Below are positions 44,906 to 54,046 of a DNA stretch of 64,000 nt, in pieces. Positions within the stretch are counted from its first letter, which is position 1. Each line of letters begins with the position of its first letter. The notes below the pieces were generated by a model. It searched no databases and was not told the origin of the DNA. It saw nothing but the letters and a program-made list of their open reading frames with translations. The stretch lies in the NCBI GenBank assembly GCA_045599185.1, contig JAZRVO010000030.1, positions 246,861 through 310,860 on the forward strand, read 5' to 3'. The stretch comes from UBA1240 sp045599185. Lineage in GTDB: Bacteria > Spirochaetota > Spirochaetia > Treponematales > Treponemataceae. The translations under genes were made by a program, and so were the position numbers.

Positions 44906-46123
44906 TTATTTCAAAATGGTAATTTCTACGCGGCGGTTACGGGCGCGCCCTGCTTCCGTGGTGTTTTCGGCAATGGGCTGTTCTGCGCCAAAACCCTTGG
45001 AAAAAATATGGTAAGCGTCTTTTATGCCCAGTTCCACAAGATATGCCGCAACGGCCTGGGCGCGCTTTTCGCTCAGTTCCTGCCGGGCTTTTTCAGAACC
45101 GGCAAGGGCGGTGTGGCCGCTTACAAGCAGGTCGTTGTCCGGGTACTGCTGAAGAATCGTTGCAATTTTCCGCAGTTTCAATTTTTCGCTGTCCATCAAA
45201 AACGCAGAATCCGCCTTAAACTGAATGTTTTCAATACTGATGGTAATGCCTTTATCGGTTTCGGTAACTTCCGTGTTTTCAATGCCCAAATCCTTAATTT
45301 TTTCGGCCACTTCCTCAATTTTAGTTTCTTTAACGGCCTTGTTCTGGCTTGTAACTTCTGCTTTTGCCGTGCCTTCAAACACGGCTTCCGTTCCGTAGGC
45401 TGTTACAATAATAATGCGGAATTCTTCGCTGTAATGGTCAATTCCGCCAAGCTCGTTGTCAAAATAAATTGTCTGCTTTGAAAAACCCTGGGTATAGTAG
45501 GGATAATCCATTGTGCGGTCAACGGGAATGTTTCTGTTCGTAAAGTCCATTGTATACTGGGCAGAAATTTTGTGCAGGGTTTTGCCGTTTACGGTTTCCG
45601 GGCCAATGTATTTGTACTTTACGGTGAAAGGAACTTTAAAAGGCGAAGGCATGTCAAAACCGCGGCGCAGGTCGTGGGCTTCTTCTCCATCGGCAGTCCA
45701 CGTGTCGCCGGGCTTAAGGTCTTTGGCCGGAAAAACCGGCACATTGCGCACAACCGGCATAAAGTAAGCATCGCCTATATCGTATTCGCCAAAAACTGAA
45801 CGGTTAAAAATGCTCCGGTATTCTTCGCCCCATGTAAAATAAGGCATTCCAAGCTGGTCGGTAGAAGCTTCGCTTGTCATGAAAATTGCATCGTGGTTTC
45901 CCCAGTCGCCGCTTGCGCCGGTTACTTCCACGCCTATGCGGTTAACAATTTCTGCGTGGTGGCTAAACATGCCGTTAAAATAAACGTCTTCCTGCACGGT
46001 TGAAAGAATGCGGTAATTGTCACCGGCGGTGTACTTAAACATAAATTCTTCGGCGAAAGCACCGGTGCAAAAGCCCGTAAGCATTAAAAAAATTGCGATT
46101 TTTTTCATGCAGACTGTTTTCAT
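44906..46123 (-). CDS. OmpA-family outer membrane / peptidoglycan-binding protein
   Basis: GTGAGG precedes ATG 46123. A signal peptide (KKIAIFLMLTGFCTGAFA) is followed by a beta-rich domain of about 230 residues of unknown role. A short charged linker (about 265-300) and a C-terminal OmpA domain come next: IQFKADSAFLMDSEKLKL, VSGHTALAGSEKARQELSEKRA and GFGAEQPIAEN, ending in RARNRRVEITI. The OmpA domain should bind peptidoglycan in the periplasm. The N-terminal region resembles other spirochaete OmpA-like proteins in layout only. Confidence 0.88.
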   Translation of the reverse strand: MKTVCMKKIAIFLMLTGFCTGAFAEEFMFKYTAGDNYRILSTVQEDVYFNGMFSHHAEIVNRIGVEVTGASGDWGNHDAIFMTSEASTDQLGMPYFTWGEEYRSIFNRSVFGEYDIGDAYFMPVVRNVPVFPAKDLKPGDTWTADGEEAHDLRRGFDMPSPFKVPFTVKYKYIGPETVNGKTLHKISAQYTMDFTNRNIPVDRTMDYPYYTQGFSKQTIYFDNELGGIDHYSEEFRIIIVTAYGTEAVFEGTAKAEVTSQNKAVKETKIEEVAEKIKDLGIENTEVTETDKGITISIENIQFKADSAFLMDSEKLKLRKIATILQQYPDNDLLVSGHTALAGSEKARQELSEKRAQAVAAYLVELGIKDAYHIFSKGFGAEQPIAENTTEAGRARNRRVEITILK

Positions 46124-46205
46124 AAAAACCTCACTTTTAGAAGGCTCTAAAAATGTTTTTAGAGATTCCCTTTATTATCGAGAAAATTTACCCGATGATT
46201 GAGTT

Positions 46206-46664
46206 ATGCTTGCAGATTTAAACAACTTCAATTCGCTTTTGGCTACAACTAAAATTGGCATTATTTTTATTTGTGCAGGCTGTTTAATTGCCATTTGCAT
46301 GCTGTGCGCCGTGGTTTTTGCCCTTGGCAGGCGCGTAGGCATTTTAGAAAGTGAAAAAAATGAAAAGCAGCGGATGGAATTTGCTCGGGAAGATGCGGTA
46401 AAAAGGTCGCGGGCGGTTTTAACCGGCCAGATTGGCGAACAGTTTGCGCCGCTTTTACCCAATTTTCCCTGCCACGCCGCCGACTGCCGCTTTTTTGGCA
46501 AGCCCATTGATTACATTGGGTTTAAGGGCTTAAACGAAGGCGAAGTAGAGGAAGTGCTTTTTATTGAAATAAAAAGCGGCGGTTCCATGCTGAGCCGCCG
46601 CGAACGTTCGTTAAAGGAAGCGATTGAAAAGAAAAGAGTTCGTTATGTAGAAGTGCGCATTTAG
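46206..46664 (+). CDS. PF10107-type endonuclease-related (Holliday-junction-resolvase-like) protein
   Basis: The 152-residue protein has one N-terminal membrane helix (IGIIFICAGCLIAICMLCAVVFAL), a short coiled stretch, then the nuclease-like domain with GQIGEQFAPLLPNFPC, FGKPIDYIGFKG, EVLFIEIKSG and LSRRERSLKEAI. D-x(n)-E-x-K residues of a PD-(D/E)XK fold are present (PIDY, IEIK). The family name derives from distant similarity to resolvases; a membrane-anchored form is puzzling and its function is unknown. It lies alone between two minus-strand genes. Confidence 0.8.
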   Translation: MLADLNNFNSLLATTKIGIIFICAGCLIAICMLCAVVFALGRRVGILESEKNEKQRMEFAREDAVKRSRAVLTGQIGEQFAPLLPNFPCHAADCRFFGKPIDYIGFKGLNEGEVEEVLFIEIKSGGSMLSRRERSLKEAIEKKRVRYVEVRI

Positions 46665-46673
46665 GCACGTCTG

Positions 46674-48062
46674 CTACTTCTGTTCGGCAAGCTTTGCTTC
46701 GTATTCTTTAACTGGCAATGGCTTGCTGTAATAAAAACCCTGAATTTTGTCGCAGCCGCAGGCACGCAAAAAGTCTACCTGATGTTTTTCTTCTGCACCT
46801 TCTGCAAGGCAGCAGAACCCCAGGTGCTTGGTCATGCTTACAACGTCCTTTATCAAAAGCGCGGCACGTTCAGTATCGTGGTTTTGGTTTTCCAGAATGC
46901 CGTCTACAAAACTTTTATCCAGCTTTACCGTGTCCAGCGGCAGCGATTGCAGCAAGCTTAGCGAAGAATAGCCCGTTCCAAAATCGTCCATGCTTACGCC
47001 GAATCCCAAAGAATGCAAGTCAATCAAAAACTGGCGCATCGGTTCAATGTCGTAAAAGGCAACGGTTTCTGTCAATTCAAACTCAATCAGTTCGTGGGGC
47101 ACTTTGTAATAATCCACGCAGGCGCATAACTGTTCAATTAAATGTTCATTTTGAATGCGTTTGCGCGACAAATTGATAGAAACCGGCATTGCTGGCAGGC
47201 CTTTACGTTTGAATTCTGCAAGCATCTGGCAAACTTTCGTAAGCATTATCTGGTCAATTTTATCAACCACGTCATAGGATTCAAATATCGGTATGAACTC
47301 TGCCGGCGGCAGGATTTTTTCTTTTTTATACAGCCAGCGGCAAAGGGCTTCGGCACCTACAATTTTTTCACTGTGAATGTCGTATTTGGGCTGCAAATAC
47401 ACCATAAACTCGTCGTTTTTTATTGCGCGGTCAAGCTCTGCAAGGTAGCGGCGGCTGGTTATAAGGTTGTCGTACATTTCTTCAGTGTAAAAATTGATTT
47501 CGGTGCAGTTGTGCTTTGTGCCTAGCTTCTGGGCGTATTTTGCAAGGTCTGCAACGCGGTCGTCGCGGTCAATTGCGTCGTCTGCCGGCACAACGCCGCA
47601 GCGGTAATATATTTTAAAATCTTTACTGCACGGCGGCGTAGAAACTTTTTCAAAAAAATTTAAAAGGATTTTTTCCAGTTCTTCGTTGGAATAAGGCTTG
47701 GTCATTACGGCAAAATTGTCGTTGTCGCATCGCACCGCGTGCAAAATCCAGTCGGTTTCTTTTTTCAGCTGTTCGCTGATCATTATCAAAATGTCGTTCG
47801 CCTTAAAATGGCCGTAAAGTTCGTTTACCATTTTAAAGTCTTTTATATCAAAATGAACGAAACAGTAGCGCAGGTTCGGGTCGCGGTAACGTGTGTCCAG
47901 AAATTTCCACATGTAATTCCAGTTGTAAAAATCGGTTATCGAATCGTGATAAACCATGTGGTAAAGTTCTTCTTTTGTAAGCTGGTCAAATTCCCTGCCG
48001 TTTTCCGGGTGGAAAATTTCCCTAAGCTGCGGATACCGTGATTTTTTCTTAAACTGGAACAT
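46674..48062 (-). CDS. Degenerate GGDEF + EAL domain protein, probable c-di-GMP phosphodiesterase
   Basis: The 462 residues consist of a GGDEF domain (about 40-195) whose active-site loop reads RCDNDNF instead of GGDEF, so it should not synthesise c-di-GMP. A complete EAL domain follows (about 210-460): GAEALCRW, SINLSRKRI, ELTETVAF, DDFGTGYSSLSLL, LDKSFVD, AEGAEE and IQGFYYSKPLP. The metal and catalytic residues of EAL enzymes appear intact. It has no membrane segment, so it is cytosolic. It ends ten bases from the convergent gene at 46206. Confidence 0.9.
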   Translation of the reverse strand: MFQFKKKSRYPQLREIFHPENGREFDQLTKEELYHMVYHDSITDFYNWNYMWKFLDTRYRDPNLRYCFVHFDIKDFKMVNELYGHFKANDILIMISEQLKKETDWILHAVRCDNDNFAVMTKPYSNEELEKILLNFFEKVSTPPCSKDFKIYYRCGVVPADDAIDRDDRVADLAKYAQKLGTKHNCTEINFYTEEMYDNLITSRRYLAELDRAIKNDEFMVYLQPKYDIHSEKIVGAEALCRWLYKKEKILPPAEFIPIFESYDVVDKIDQIMLTKVCQMLAEFKRKGLPAMPVSINLSRKRIQNEHLIEQLCACVDYYKVPHELIEFELTETVAFYDIEPMRQFLIDLHSLGFGVSMDDFGTGYSSLSLLQSLPLDTVKLDKSFVDGILENQNHDTERAALLIKDVVSMTKHLGFCCLAEGAEEKHQVDFLRACGCDKIQGFYYSKPLPVKEYEAKLAEQK

Positions 48063-48170
48063 TAAAACCTCGTTTAAAATGATACAGCCACTTTTTGAAT
48101 TTGAATAGTTACATTTTTACTAAAATTTTACTTTATATAGAAAAGCGTTTTACATTTTAAAATATCGAAG

Positions 48171-48208
48171 AAAAAAAACGCGCCAATGCATAAAACAAAG
48201 GCGCGTTT
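48171..48208 (-). terminator. Terminator of the pot operon
   Basis: AAACGCGCC (48176-48184) and GGCGCGTTT (48200-48208) form a GC-rich stem; on the minus strand it is followed by eight T. It lies about 40 bases after the potD stop. Confidence 0.88.
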
Positions 48209-48246
48209 ACCGTTTTCGTTCAATTATTCAGCAAAGTTACTGTTCG

Positions 48247-49305
48247 TTATTCAAAACGAATCGTTTCCCACTTTTCTGCGTATTTTGCCAGATCTTCACC
48301 AATGTCTGCCTTAATTTCGCAGTTGGCAAGCTGTTCTACAGTGTAGTGTGGTTTTGTTGTCATAAACTGTTCGGCGGCAGGGTTTACGCCAGCCGGAAAA
48401 TGGAACTGGTCAAGGAATTTTGCATAAATTTCCGGGCGGTGAATGAAGTTGATGAATTTCATTGCAAGTTCGGCATTTTTGCTGTCTTTCAAGATACACA
48501 TTGAATCAATGTACATCGGGCCGCCTTCTTCCGGAATGAAGAATGTAACGTCGCCCCAGTTTTCTTCCGGCACTTCGCCAAATACTGCTTCGGCATAACC
48601 CTGAACAACCCAGAAGTCGCCGCTTGCAAATGATTTTCCGAAACCTTCAGCATCGAATTTTACAAGGTTCGGTTTCCATACTTCGTTTACAAGTTTTGTG
48701 GCTTCGGCCAGCTGTGCTTCGTCGCTTGTGTTAACGGAATAGCCCAGTGAAACCAGTGCGTCGCCAAGAACTTCGCGCATGTCGTCAAGCATGCACATGC
48801 GCTGCTTAAGGTCGGAACGACTGAAAATTGCCCAGTTTTTGCCGTAGTTGGAAACTTTTTTGTTGTTTACGGCAACACCGGCAGCACCCATAAAGTATGG
48901 CACGCTGTATTCCATGTTAGGGTCGTAGGTTGCCTTGTCCAGCACCAGCTGCGAAATATTTTTTGCGTTTTCAAATGCTTCCCGGTCAATCGGTTTAAGC
49001 ATTCCTTCCTTCATCATAATTGAAACATAATCCTGTGAAGGAACGACGATGTCGTAGCCTTTTGCACCGGCTTTAAGCTTTGCATACATTTCTTCATTTG
49101 ATGCATAGCTGTCAACTTTTACGGTTACGCCAAATTCTTCTTCAAACTGTGCAATTACAGAATCCGGCGTGTAATATGTCCAGTTGAAAAGGTAAAGGGT
49201 TTTGTTTGCTTCTTTTTTCTTGCACGAAGTAAGGCTGCTTAAAAGAAAAGCTGCGCAAACTGCTGCAAAAACCAAAAGAACGGCTGATTTTCTCAAATTT
49301 TTCAT
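48247..49305 (-). CDS. potD: Spermidine/putrescine-binding lipoprotein
   Basis: The 352 residues start with a lipoprotein signal (FAAVCAAFLLSSLTSC). The mature part is typical of PotD/PotF: LYLFNWTYYTPDSVIAQFE, YDIVVPSQDYVSIM, VPYFMGAAGVAVN and a late DVTFFIPEEGGPMYIDSM. It captures polyamines outside the inner membrane and delivers them to PotBC. It is the last gene of the operon, 139 bases after potC. Confidence 0.93.
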   Translation of the reverse strand: MKNLRKSAVLLVFAAVCAAFLLSSLTSCKKKEANKTLYLFNWTYYTPDSVIAQFEEEFGVTVKVDSYASNEEMYAKLKAGAKGYDIVVPSQDYVSIMMKEGMLKPIDREAFENAKNISQLVLDKATYDPNMEYSVPYFMGAAGVAVNNKKVSNYGKNWAIFSRSDLKQRMCMLDDMREVLGDALVSLGYSVNTSDEAQLAEATKLVNEVWKPNLVKFDAEGFGKSFASGDFWVVQGYAEAVFGEVPEENWGDVTFFIPEEGGPMYIDSMCILKDSKNAELAMKFINFIHRPEIYAKFLDQFHFPAGVNPAAEQFMTTKPHYTVEQLANCEIKADIGEDLAKYAEKWETIRFE

Positions 49306-49444
49306 CAGTATCTCCTATTAGCACTGCGTTCAACACCTTAGTTGTTGCAGTGCTTCCTTGATTTGTTCAAGCCGGTAAAAAAACTGCTGCTTTTAACCCT
49401 GGCCTGAAAGTTTTATAAATTCACTAACTTATAAAAATTCAATT

Positions 49445-50320
49445 TTAACTTGAAGCTGCAATGCCTTTTAGGAAATTGCGGAGCAAAAAGGCCGTAAGCA
49501 TTGTAAAAAGAATAAGCAGAAGCGATAGTGCGTTTATTACCGGCGAAACGCCGAAGCGTACCATTGAATAAACGTAAAGCGGCAGTGTTGTAGAACCAGG
49601 GCCGGAAACGAAGAACGTAATAACAAAGTCTTCCAGCGACATTGTTACGGCCATTAAAAAACCGCTGAAAATGCCGGGCAGAATTGCCGGTATGATTACT
49701 TTCATCATTGTCTGGCGTTCGTTTGCGCCAAGGTCGTGTGATGCTTCAATAATTGAAAAATCGAATTCATCAAGGCGTGCCAGAACCATTAAGTAAACAA
49801 ACGGCAGGCAGAAAGTGGTGTGGGCAATGAAAATCGTCATCATTCCCAGCTGCATTTTTATGCCCGAAAAGAAAATAAGCATTGAAACGCCCACAATAAC
49901 TTCCGGCAAAACCATTGGAAGAAAACTTATGGTTTGAATGTATGCCTTGCCCTTAAACTTGTACCAGTTTGTACCGATTGCAGCCAGCGTGCCCAGAACG
50001 GTAGAAACCGCTGCAGCGCTTAATGCAATGATTGCGCTGTTCGCAAGCGCCTGCCATAGTTCGTCAGATTCAAAAAACAGTTTTTCGTACCACACAAGGG
50101 AAAAACCGGTAATTTCGCTGCCTTTACCCGGGTTGAACGAATAAATGCCGATTACAAAAAGCGGCATGAACAGAAAAACAAGGGCAAATGCCAGCACAGC
50201 CTTGGAAAATGAAAAACTGTGCCGCTGGTAGGCGCGCCGTGCATGCCGCGCCGGTTCGGACGTAGGCTTTTTTTTGTTGATTCTTTTTATTGCCTGATTG
50301 TATGGTGAATAGTTTTTCAT
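49445..50320 (-). CDS. potC: Spermidine/putrescine ABC transporter permease
   Basis: The 291-residue permease has six membrane helices (first FSKAVLAFALVFLFMPLFVIG) and the EAA loop ASHDLGANERQTMMKVIIPAILPGI. Length and order agree with PotC. It overlaps potB by four bases (ATGA-type). The N-terminus has an unusually basic 35-residue cytosolic extension. Confidence 0.93.
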   Translation of the reverse strand: MKNYSPYNQAIKRINKKKPTSEPARHARRAYQRHSFSFSKAVLAFALVFLFMPLFVIGIYSFNPGKGSEITGFSLVWYEKLFFESDELWQALANSAIIALSAAAVSTVLGTLAAIGTNWYKFKGKAYIQTISFLPMVLPEVIVGVSMLIFFSGIKMQLGMMTIFIAHTTFCLPFVYLMVLARLDEFDFSIIEASHDLGANERQTMMKVIIPAILPGIFSGFLMAVTMSLEDFVITFFVSGPGSTTLPLYVYSMVRFGVSPVINALSLLLILFTMLTAFLLRNFLKGIAASS

Positions 50321-51255
50321 TGGTGGCCTTCTTCTGTTTTTTTAGCGGCAGCTTCTTTCTGGCTGCTGGTGGTCATAAGCAGAACACCCAGTGCACTGAT
50401 AATTGTAATTATTACCGAAAAAGCCGAAGCCAGAGGCCAGTTGCGGGTTTTGTTTACCTGGTCAACAATAATGTTACCAATCATGTAAGAATCCTTGCCG
50501 CCAACAAGAAGAGGCACGGTATATGCACCAAAGATTGGAATGAACGTAAAAACCAGCGCGGTTAAAATGCCGCTTTTAATGTTCGGGATAAGGATTTTGA
50601 ACATTGACTGCATTTTTGTTGCACCCAAATCCCTTGATGCTTCCAGAAGGCTGAAGTCAAATTTATCAACCGCAGTAAAAATTGGCAGCAGTGCATAGGG
50701 CAGGTACATGTAAACGCTTACAAGTATAACGGCTTTTGTATTGTACAGAAGTTTTGCGTATTCGCTTATAATGCCAAGCTTTAAAAGCATTGCATTTATA
50801 AAGCCCTCGTTGCCCAGAATGTTCATCCACGCAAAAATGCGCACCAGCGAGTTTGTCCAGAACGGAATGATGACAAGAAAAAGCATTAGTGTCTGATGAC
50901 GGCTTTTTGCCATTGCATAACCGGCGGGCAGGGCAATGCCAATTGTAATAACGCTTGCTGTAATTGAAATGTAGAGAGTACGCAGAAAAATTTTCAGGTA
51001 ACTAAGCTTAAACATGTCGTGATAGGCTTTAAGCGAAAACTGCCATATTACGCCACCGTAAAGAGCTTTGGTTAAAAAACTGTAAACTAAAATAATTAAA
51101 ATAGGTACTAAAAAGAAAATTGAAAACCAAACGCCCATTGGCCACGCATAAAGCGCGCCAACTTTATCAATTGAACGCATTGCAACTGGTGTTTTAGGCT
51201 GTTTGATTTTTTTCGTGCTTGTTTTGCCTTGTGGCGGTTCTTCAGCTATTTTCAC
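50317..51255 (-). CDS. potB: Spermidine/putrescine ABC transporter permease
   Basis: The 312 residues contain about six helices (WFSIFFLVPILIILVYSFL first) and the EAA loop EASRDLGATKMQSMFKILIPNI. PotB normally pairs with PotC in the membrane. The start overlaps the end of potA by four bases, and the gene is therefore translated from the same mRNA. Confidence 0.93.
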   Translation of the reverse strand: MKIAEEPPQGKTSTKKIKQPKTPVAMRSIDKVGALYAWPMGVWFSIFFLVPILIILVYSFLTKALYGGVIWQFSLKAYHDMFKLSYLKIFLRTLYISITASVITIGIALPAGYAMAKSRHQTLMLFLVIIPFWTNSLVRIFAWMNILGNEGFINAMLLKLGIISEYAKLLYNTKAVILVSVYMYLPYALLPIFTAVDKFDFSLLEASRDLGATKMQSMFKILIPNIKSGILTALVFTFIPIFGAYTVPLLVGGKDSYMIGNIIVDQVNKTRNWPLASAFSVIITIISALGVLLMTTSSQKEAAAKKTEEGHQ

Positions 51256-52391
51256 TGGTCAATATCCTCTACAATGTAACCATCATTTGCGCTCCAGGAA
51301 ATGTAAACCTTATCTTTCCATTCAATTTCCGGACCGTCGTCCAAATAAGTAGAATGCTGCTTGAATACTTTAATAATCGTACCGTTTTCAAGGCGCACAT
51401 AAAACTTAGACTGAAAACCCCAGTAAACAGGCTCATCAACCACGCCCTGAAAAACGTTAATGTCTTCGCGGGTGGTTTTAGGCGGTTCAAGGGTAATGCG
51501 AATTTTTTCTGGCCTTACAGTAAAGCAAACTTTTTGACCGGGCTGGGTTTCTTCATAATCAGTTACCAGAATTGATTTGTTCAGTTCCGGAATATTCAGC
51601 TTAACCATGTATTCGCTTTCCGGGTTTTCCGGTTCAAGCTTTTCACAGGTTTCAACGCGTGCGGCGAAAATATTGGCTTCACCAATAAATTTTGCAACGA
51701 ATTCGGTGGCAGGGCTTTCGTAAATTTCAAAAGGCGTGCCAACCTGCAAAACTTTGCCCTGGTTCATGACTGCAATGCGGTCACTTACCGACAGGGCTTC
51801 AGACTGGTCGTGGGTTACGTAAATGAAAGTAATACCGATTTTGTCATGCAGGGCGTCCAAATCTACCAGAAGGTTGGAACGAAGCTTTGCATCAAGGGCA
51901 GAAAGCGGTTCGTCCAAAAGCAGAACCTTCGGTTCGTTTATAAGGGCACGGGCAATTGCAACGCGCTGGCGCTGTCCGCCGGAAAGCTGATTCGGCTTTT
52001 TGTTCATGTGCGCGTCAAGCTGAACCATGTGCAGGTATTCTTTTACTTTTTCATCAATTACGTTTTTGTCAACCTTGCGCAGGCGCAAAGGAAACGCCAC
52101 GTTTTCGTAAACTGAAAGATGAGGAAAAAGTGCATAATTCTGAAAAACTGTGTTTGATTGCCGCTGGTTTGCAGCAAGTGGAACGACGTTTTCACCGTCA
52201 AAAAGCACAACGCCTTTATCAGGAAAATCAAAACCAGCAATAATCCGTAAAAGTGTTGTTTTTCCGCAGCCTGAAGGGCCTAAAAGCGAAAAAAACTCGC
52301 CTTTTTTAATTGTGAACCCTACGTTTTCCAGGGCTTTAAAAGTACCAAAATTTTTTGATACGTTTTCAATTGTAACGTCGCTTCCGTTCAA
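51252..52391 (-). CDS. potA: Spermidine/putrescine ABC transporter ATPase
   Basis: Walker A GPSGCGKTT, LSGGQRQRVAIARAL signature, LLLDEPLSALDAKLR Walker B and VTHDQSEALSVSD are all present, with a C-terminal TOBE-type region (VRPEKIRI, VYWGFQSKFYV). The frame is open to 52634 without a plausible start. The chosen TTG at 52391 has GGAGG eleven bases upstream and gives 379 residues, the usual PotA size; GTG 52409 is another option. Confidence 0.88.
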   Translation of the reverse strand: MNGSDVTIENVSKNFGTFKALENVGFTIKKGEFFSLLGPSGCGKTTLLRIIAGFDFPDKGVVLFDGENVVPLAANQRQSNTVFQNYALFPHLSVYENVAFPLRLRKVDKNVIDEKVKEYLHMVQLDAHMNKKPNQLSGGQRQRVAIARALINEPKVLLLDEPLSALDAKLRSNLLVDLDALHDKIGITFIYVTHDQSEALSVSDRIAVMNQGKVLQVGTPFEIYESPATEFVAKFIGEANIFAARVETCEKLEPENPESEYMVKLNIPELNKSILVTDYEETQPGQKVCFTVRPEKIRITLEPPKTTREDINVFQGVVDEPVYWGFQSKFYVRLENGTIIKVFKQHSTYLDDGPEIEWKDKVYISWSANDGYIVEDIDQ

Positions 52392-52716
52392 TGTGGTGCG
52401 TGCCTCCACAATATTTTGTTTTGTTAAGAATTGAGATAAATTCGCCAAGTTGTCAATAGGAATTTTATAAAAAAATGGCCTATTTTCAGGCTGTTTGAAT
52501 TTTTTCTTCCATATAATTGCCGAGTATTTAACGAATATTTTTTCAAAGTTTTTTAACATTGTTACCCAACGGCAGAACAGGGCGCGCAGGCCTGTTTGTT
52601 TTTGAAAATTTGACCATACGCGAAAAATGTGCAAAACTGTTCTACAGAACTTGCTGAGACCTTGCCGGGTTTCAGGTTTTCAGTTTTTTTATTTTTCAGT
52701 TTATTTGAGGTGCTTT

Positions 52717-52938
52717 ATGCTTGCTATTATTTTTGGTGTTTTGTGCATTGCGTTTACAGTTTTTGCTGCCTTGCCTGCCGGTTTGGGCTGGACGGCAGAA
52801 ATTATCTTTGTCCTTAAAGGTGCATTGCCAATAATAGCTGCTTTAATCGGCATTGTTTCGTTCTTTATAGGCATTGCCGATTTTAAGGACAGACTGGAAG
52901 CTAAAAAAGAAGAAGAAAGCGTAAAAGAACAGCAGTAA
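52717..52938 (+). CDS. Small membrane protein of unknown function
   Basis: ATG 52717 follows TGAGG by six bases. The 73 residues make two hydrophobic helices (LAIIFGVLCIAFTVFAAL; LPIIAALIGIVSFFIGIA) and a charged tail (EAKKEEESVKEQQ). No family is recognised. It stands alone between the pot promoter region and the rplM promoter. Confidence 0.65.
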   Translation: MLAIIFGVLCIAFTVFAALPAGLGWTAEIIFVLKGALPIIAALIGIVSFFIGIADFKDRLEAKKEEESVKEQQ

Positions 52939-53031
52939 GGACTTTGGGCGCGGTTTTGTGGCGTGCCTGCTGCTTCACAAAACCTGAATTTTCAATGCAT
53001 TCCTTTATATATAACAACAATTTATAACTTA

Positions 53032-53061
53032 TTGACACAGTGGCGCAAAAAATTCTATCAT
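53032..53061 (+). promoter_or_regulatory. Promoter of rplM-rpsI
   Basis: TTGACA (53032-53037) and TATCAT (53056-53061) are separated by 18 bases. Transcription should start near 53068, giving a leader of about 120 bases. Confidence 0.7.
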
Positions 53062-53080
53062 AAGACTCCCGTAATATCTG

Positions 53081-53096
53081 CGCTATGAAAATAGCG
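53081..53096 (+). promoter_or_regulatory. GNRA-capped hairpin in the rplM leader
   Basis: CGCTAT-GAAA-ATAGCG is a perfect 6-bp stem closed by a GAAA tetraloop, close to the predicted 5' end of the mRNA. More GC-rich sequence able to fold follows (53112-53140). Ribosomal protein operons often have leader RNAs that bind their product; whether this one does is inferred. Confidence 0.5.
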
Positions 53097-53190
53097 GTGT
53101 CTGGTTGGTTTGCTCACCGGCAGACATGCGCGGCGTTTTCCGATGCTAAGAAAATGCTGCATAAAAGATTCTACTTATTAAGGTACATAC

Positions 53191-53619
53191 ATGAAAACAA
53201 TTTTTGTAAATGAACAGGAAGCCGTACGCAACTGGTATGTTATTGATGCAGCCGGCAAACCGTTAGGACGCGTTGCTGCTAAAGCAGCTGCTGTAGTTCG
53301 CGGAAAAAATAAAGCTTCATTCACTCCTAATCAGGAAATGGGTGATTTTGTTGTAATCATCAATGCTGAAAAAGTTGAAGTAACTGGCAACAAGTTCTTG
53401 GGTAAAATGTACTATCACCACACAGGCCATGTTGGTGGATTGAAAGCACGCACTTTTGAAAAAACTCTCGAACGTGACGGAACAGCACCTCTCAGAGAAG
53501 CAGTTAAAGGAATGATTCCTCATAACAGACTTGGTCGCAAGCTTATGAACAATGTTAAGATTTATGTTGGTTCAGATCATCCTCACACAGCTCAGAACCC
53601 TCAGCCATTGGAAGTCTAA
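53191..53619 (+). CDS. rplM: 50S ribosomal protein L13
   Basis: The 142 residues include the highly conserved RNWYVIDAAGKPLGRVAA, the GDFVVIINAEKV strand, YHHTGHVGG and GMIPHNRLGRKL. Length is normal. The start is an ATG with a weak AAGG ribosome site ten bases before. It forms a two-gene operon with rpsI, as in most bacteria. Confidence 0.97.
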   Translation: MKTIFVNEQEAVRNWYVIDAAGKPLGRVAAKAAAVVRGKNKASFTPNQEMGDFVVIINAEKVEVTGNKFLGKMYYHHTGHVGGLKARTFEKTLERDGTAPLREAVKGMIPHNRLGRKLMNNVKIYVGSDHPHTAQNPQPLEV

Positions 53620-53634
53620 TAGGAGAATAAAATC

Positions 53635-54027
53635 GTGGTTAAAAATATCGGAATTGGTACAGGAAGAAGAAAGACTGCAACTGCTCGCGTTTTCATTCGT
53701 GAAGGTTCTGGAAAAGTTGTAGTTAACGGAAAAGAATTGAACGCTTATTTTGCAACACCTTCACAGGTTCTCGTTGTTCGCCAGCCGCTTATGGTTACTG
53801 GCAGCGAAAACAAATACGACATTTTAATCAATGTTGTAGGTGGCGGTCTTGAAGGACAGGCTGGTGCTTGTTTGCACGGTCTTTCACGTGCTTTGATTCA
53901 GGTTGATCAGGCTAACTATTCTTCTCTTAAAGCAAATGGTTACCTTACTCGTGACTCACGCATGGTTGAACGTAAAAAATACGGTCAGCGTGGTGCTCGT
54001 AGAAGATTCCAGTTTAGCAAACGCTAG
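53635..54027 (+). CDS. rpsI: 30S ribosomal protein S9
   Basis: A GTG start follows AGGAG by eight bases. The 130 residues contain GIGTGRRKTATARVF and end with the invariant RRRFQFSKR, whose terminal arginine reaches the P-site tRNA. Also visible is the GGGLEGQAGACLHGL segment. It lies 15 bases after rplM. Confidence 0.97.
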   Translation: MVKNIGIGTGRRKTATARVFIREGSGKVVVNGKELNAYFATPSQVLVVRQPLMVTGSENKYDILINVVGGGLEGQAGACLHGLSRALIQVDQANYSSLKANGYLTRDSRMVERKKYGQRGARRRFQFSKR

Positions 54028-54046
54028 GCTTATTTTTCATTTTGTC

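Noticed and set aside
52392..52634. N-terminal extension of PotA by 81 residues
   Set aside because: The extension has no resemblance to ABC proteins, is rich in Phe and Lys, and would make PotA unusually long; the GGAGG before 52391 supports the shorter form.
53903..54046. Longer RecX start inside rpsI
   Set aside because: It would overlap the secure rpsI reading frame by more than 120 bases; ATG 54047 fits the spacing.
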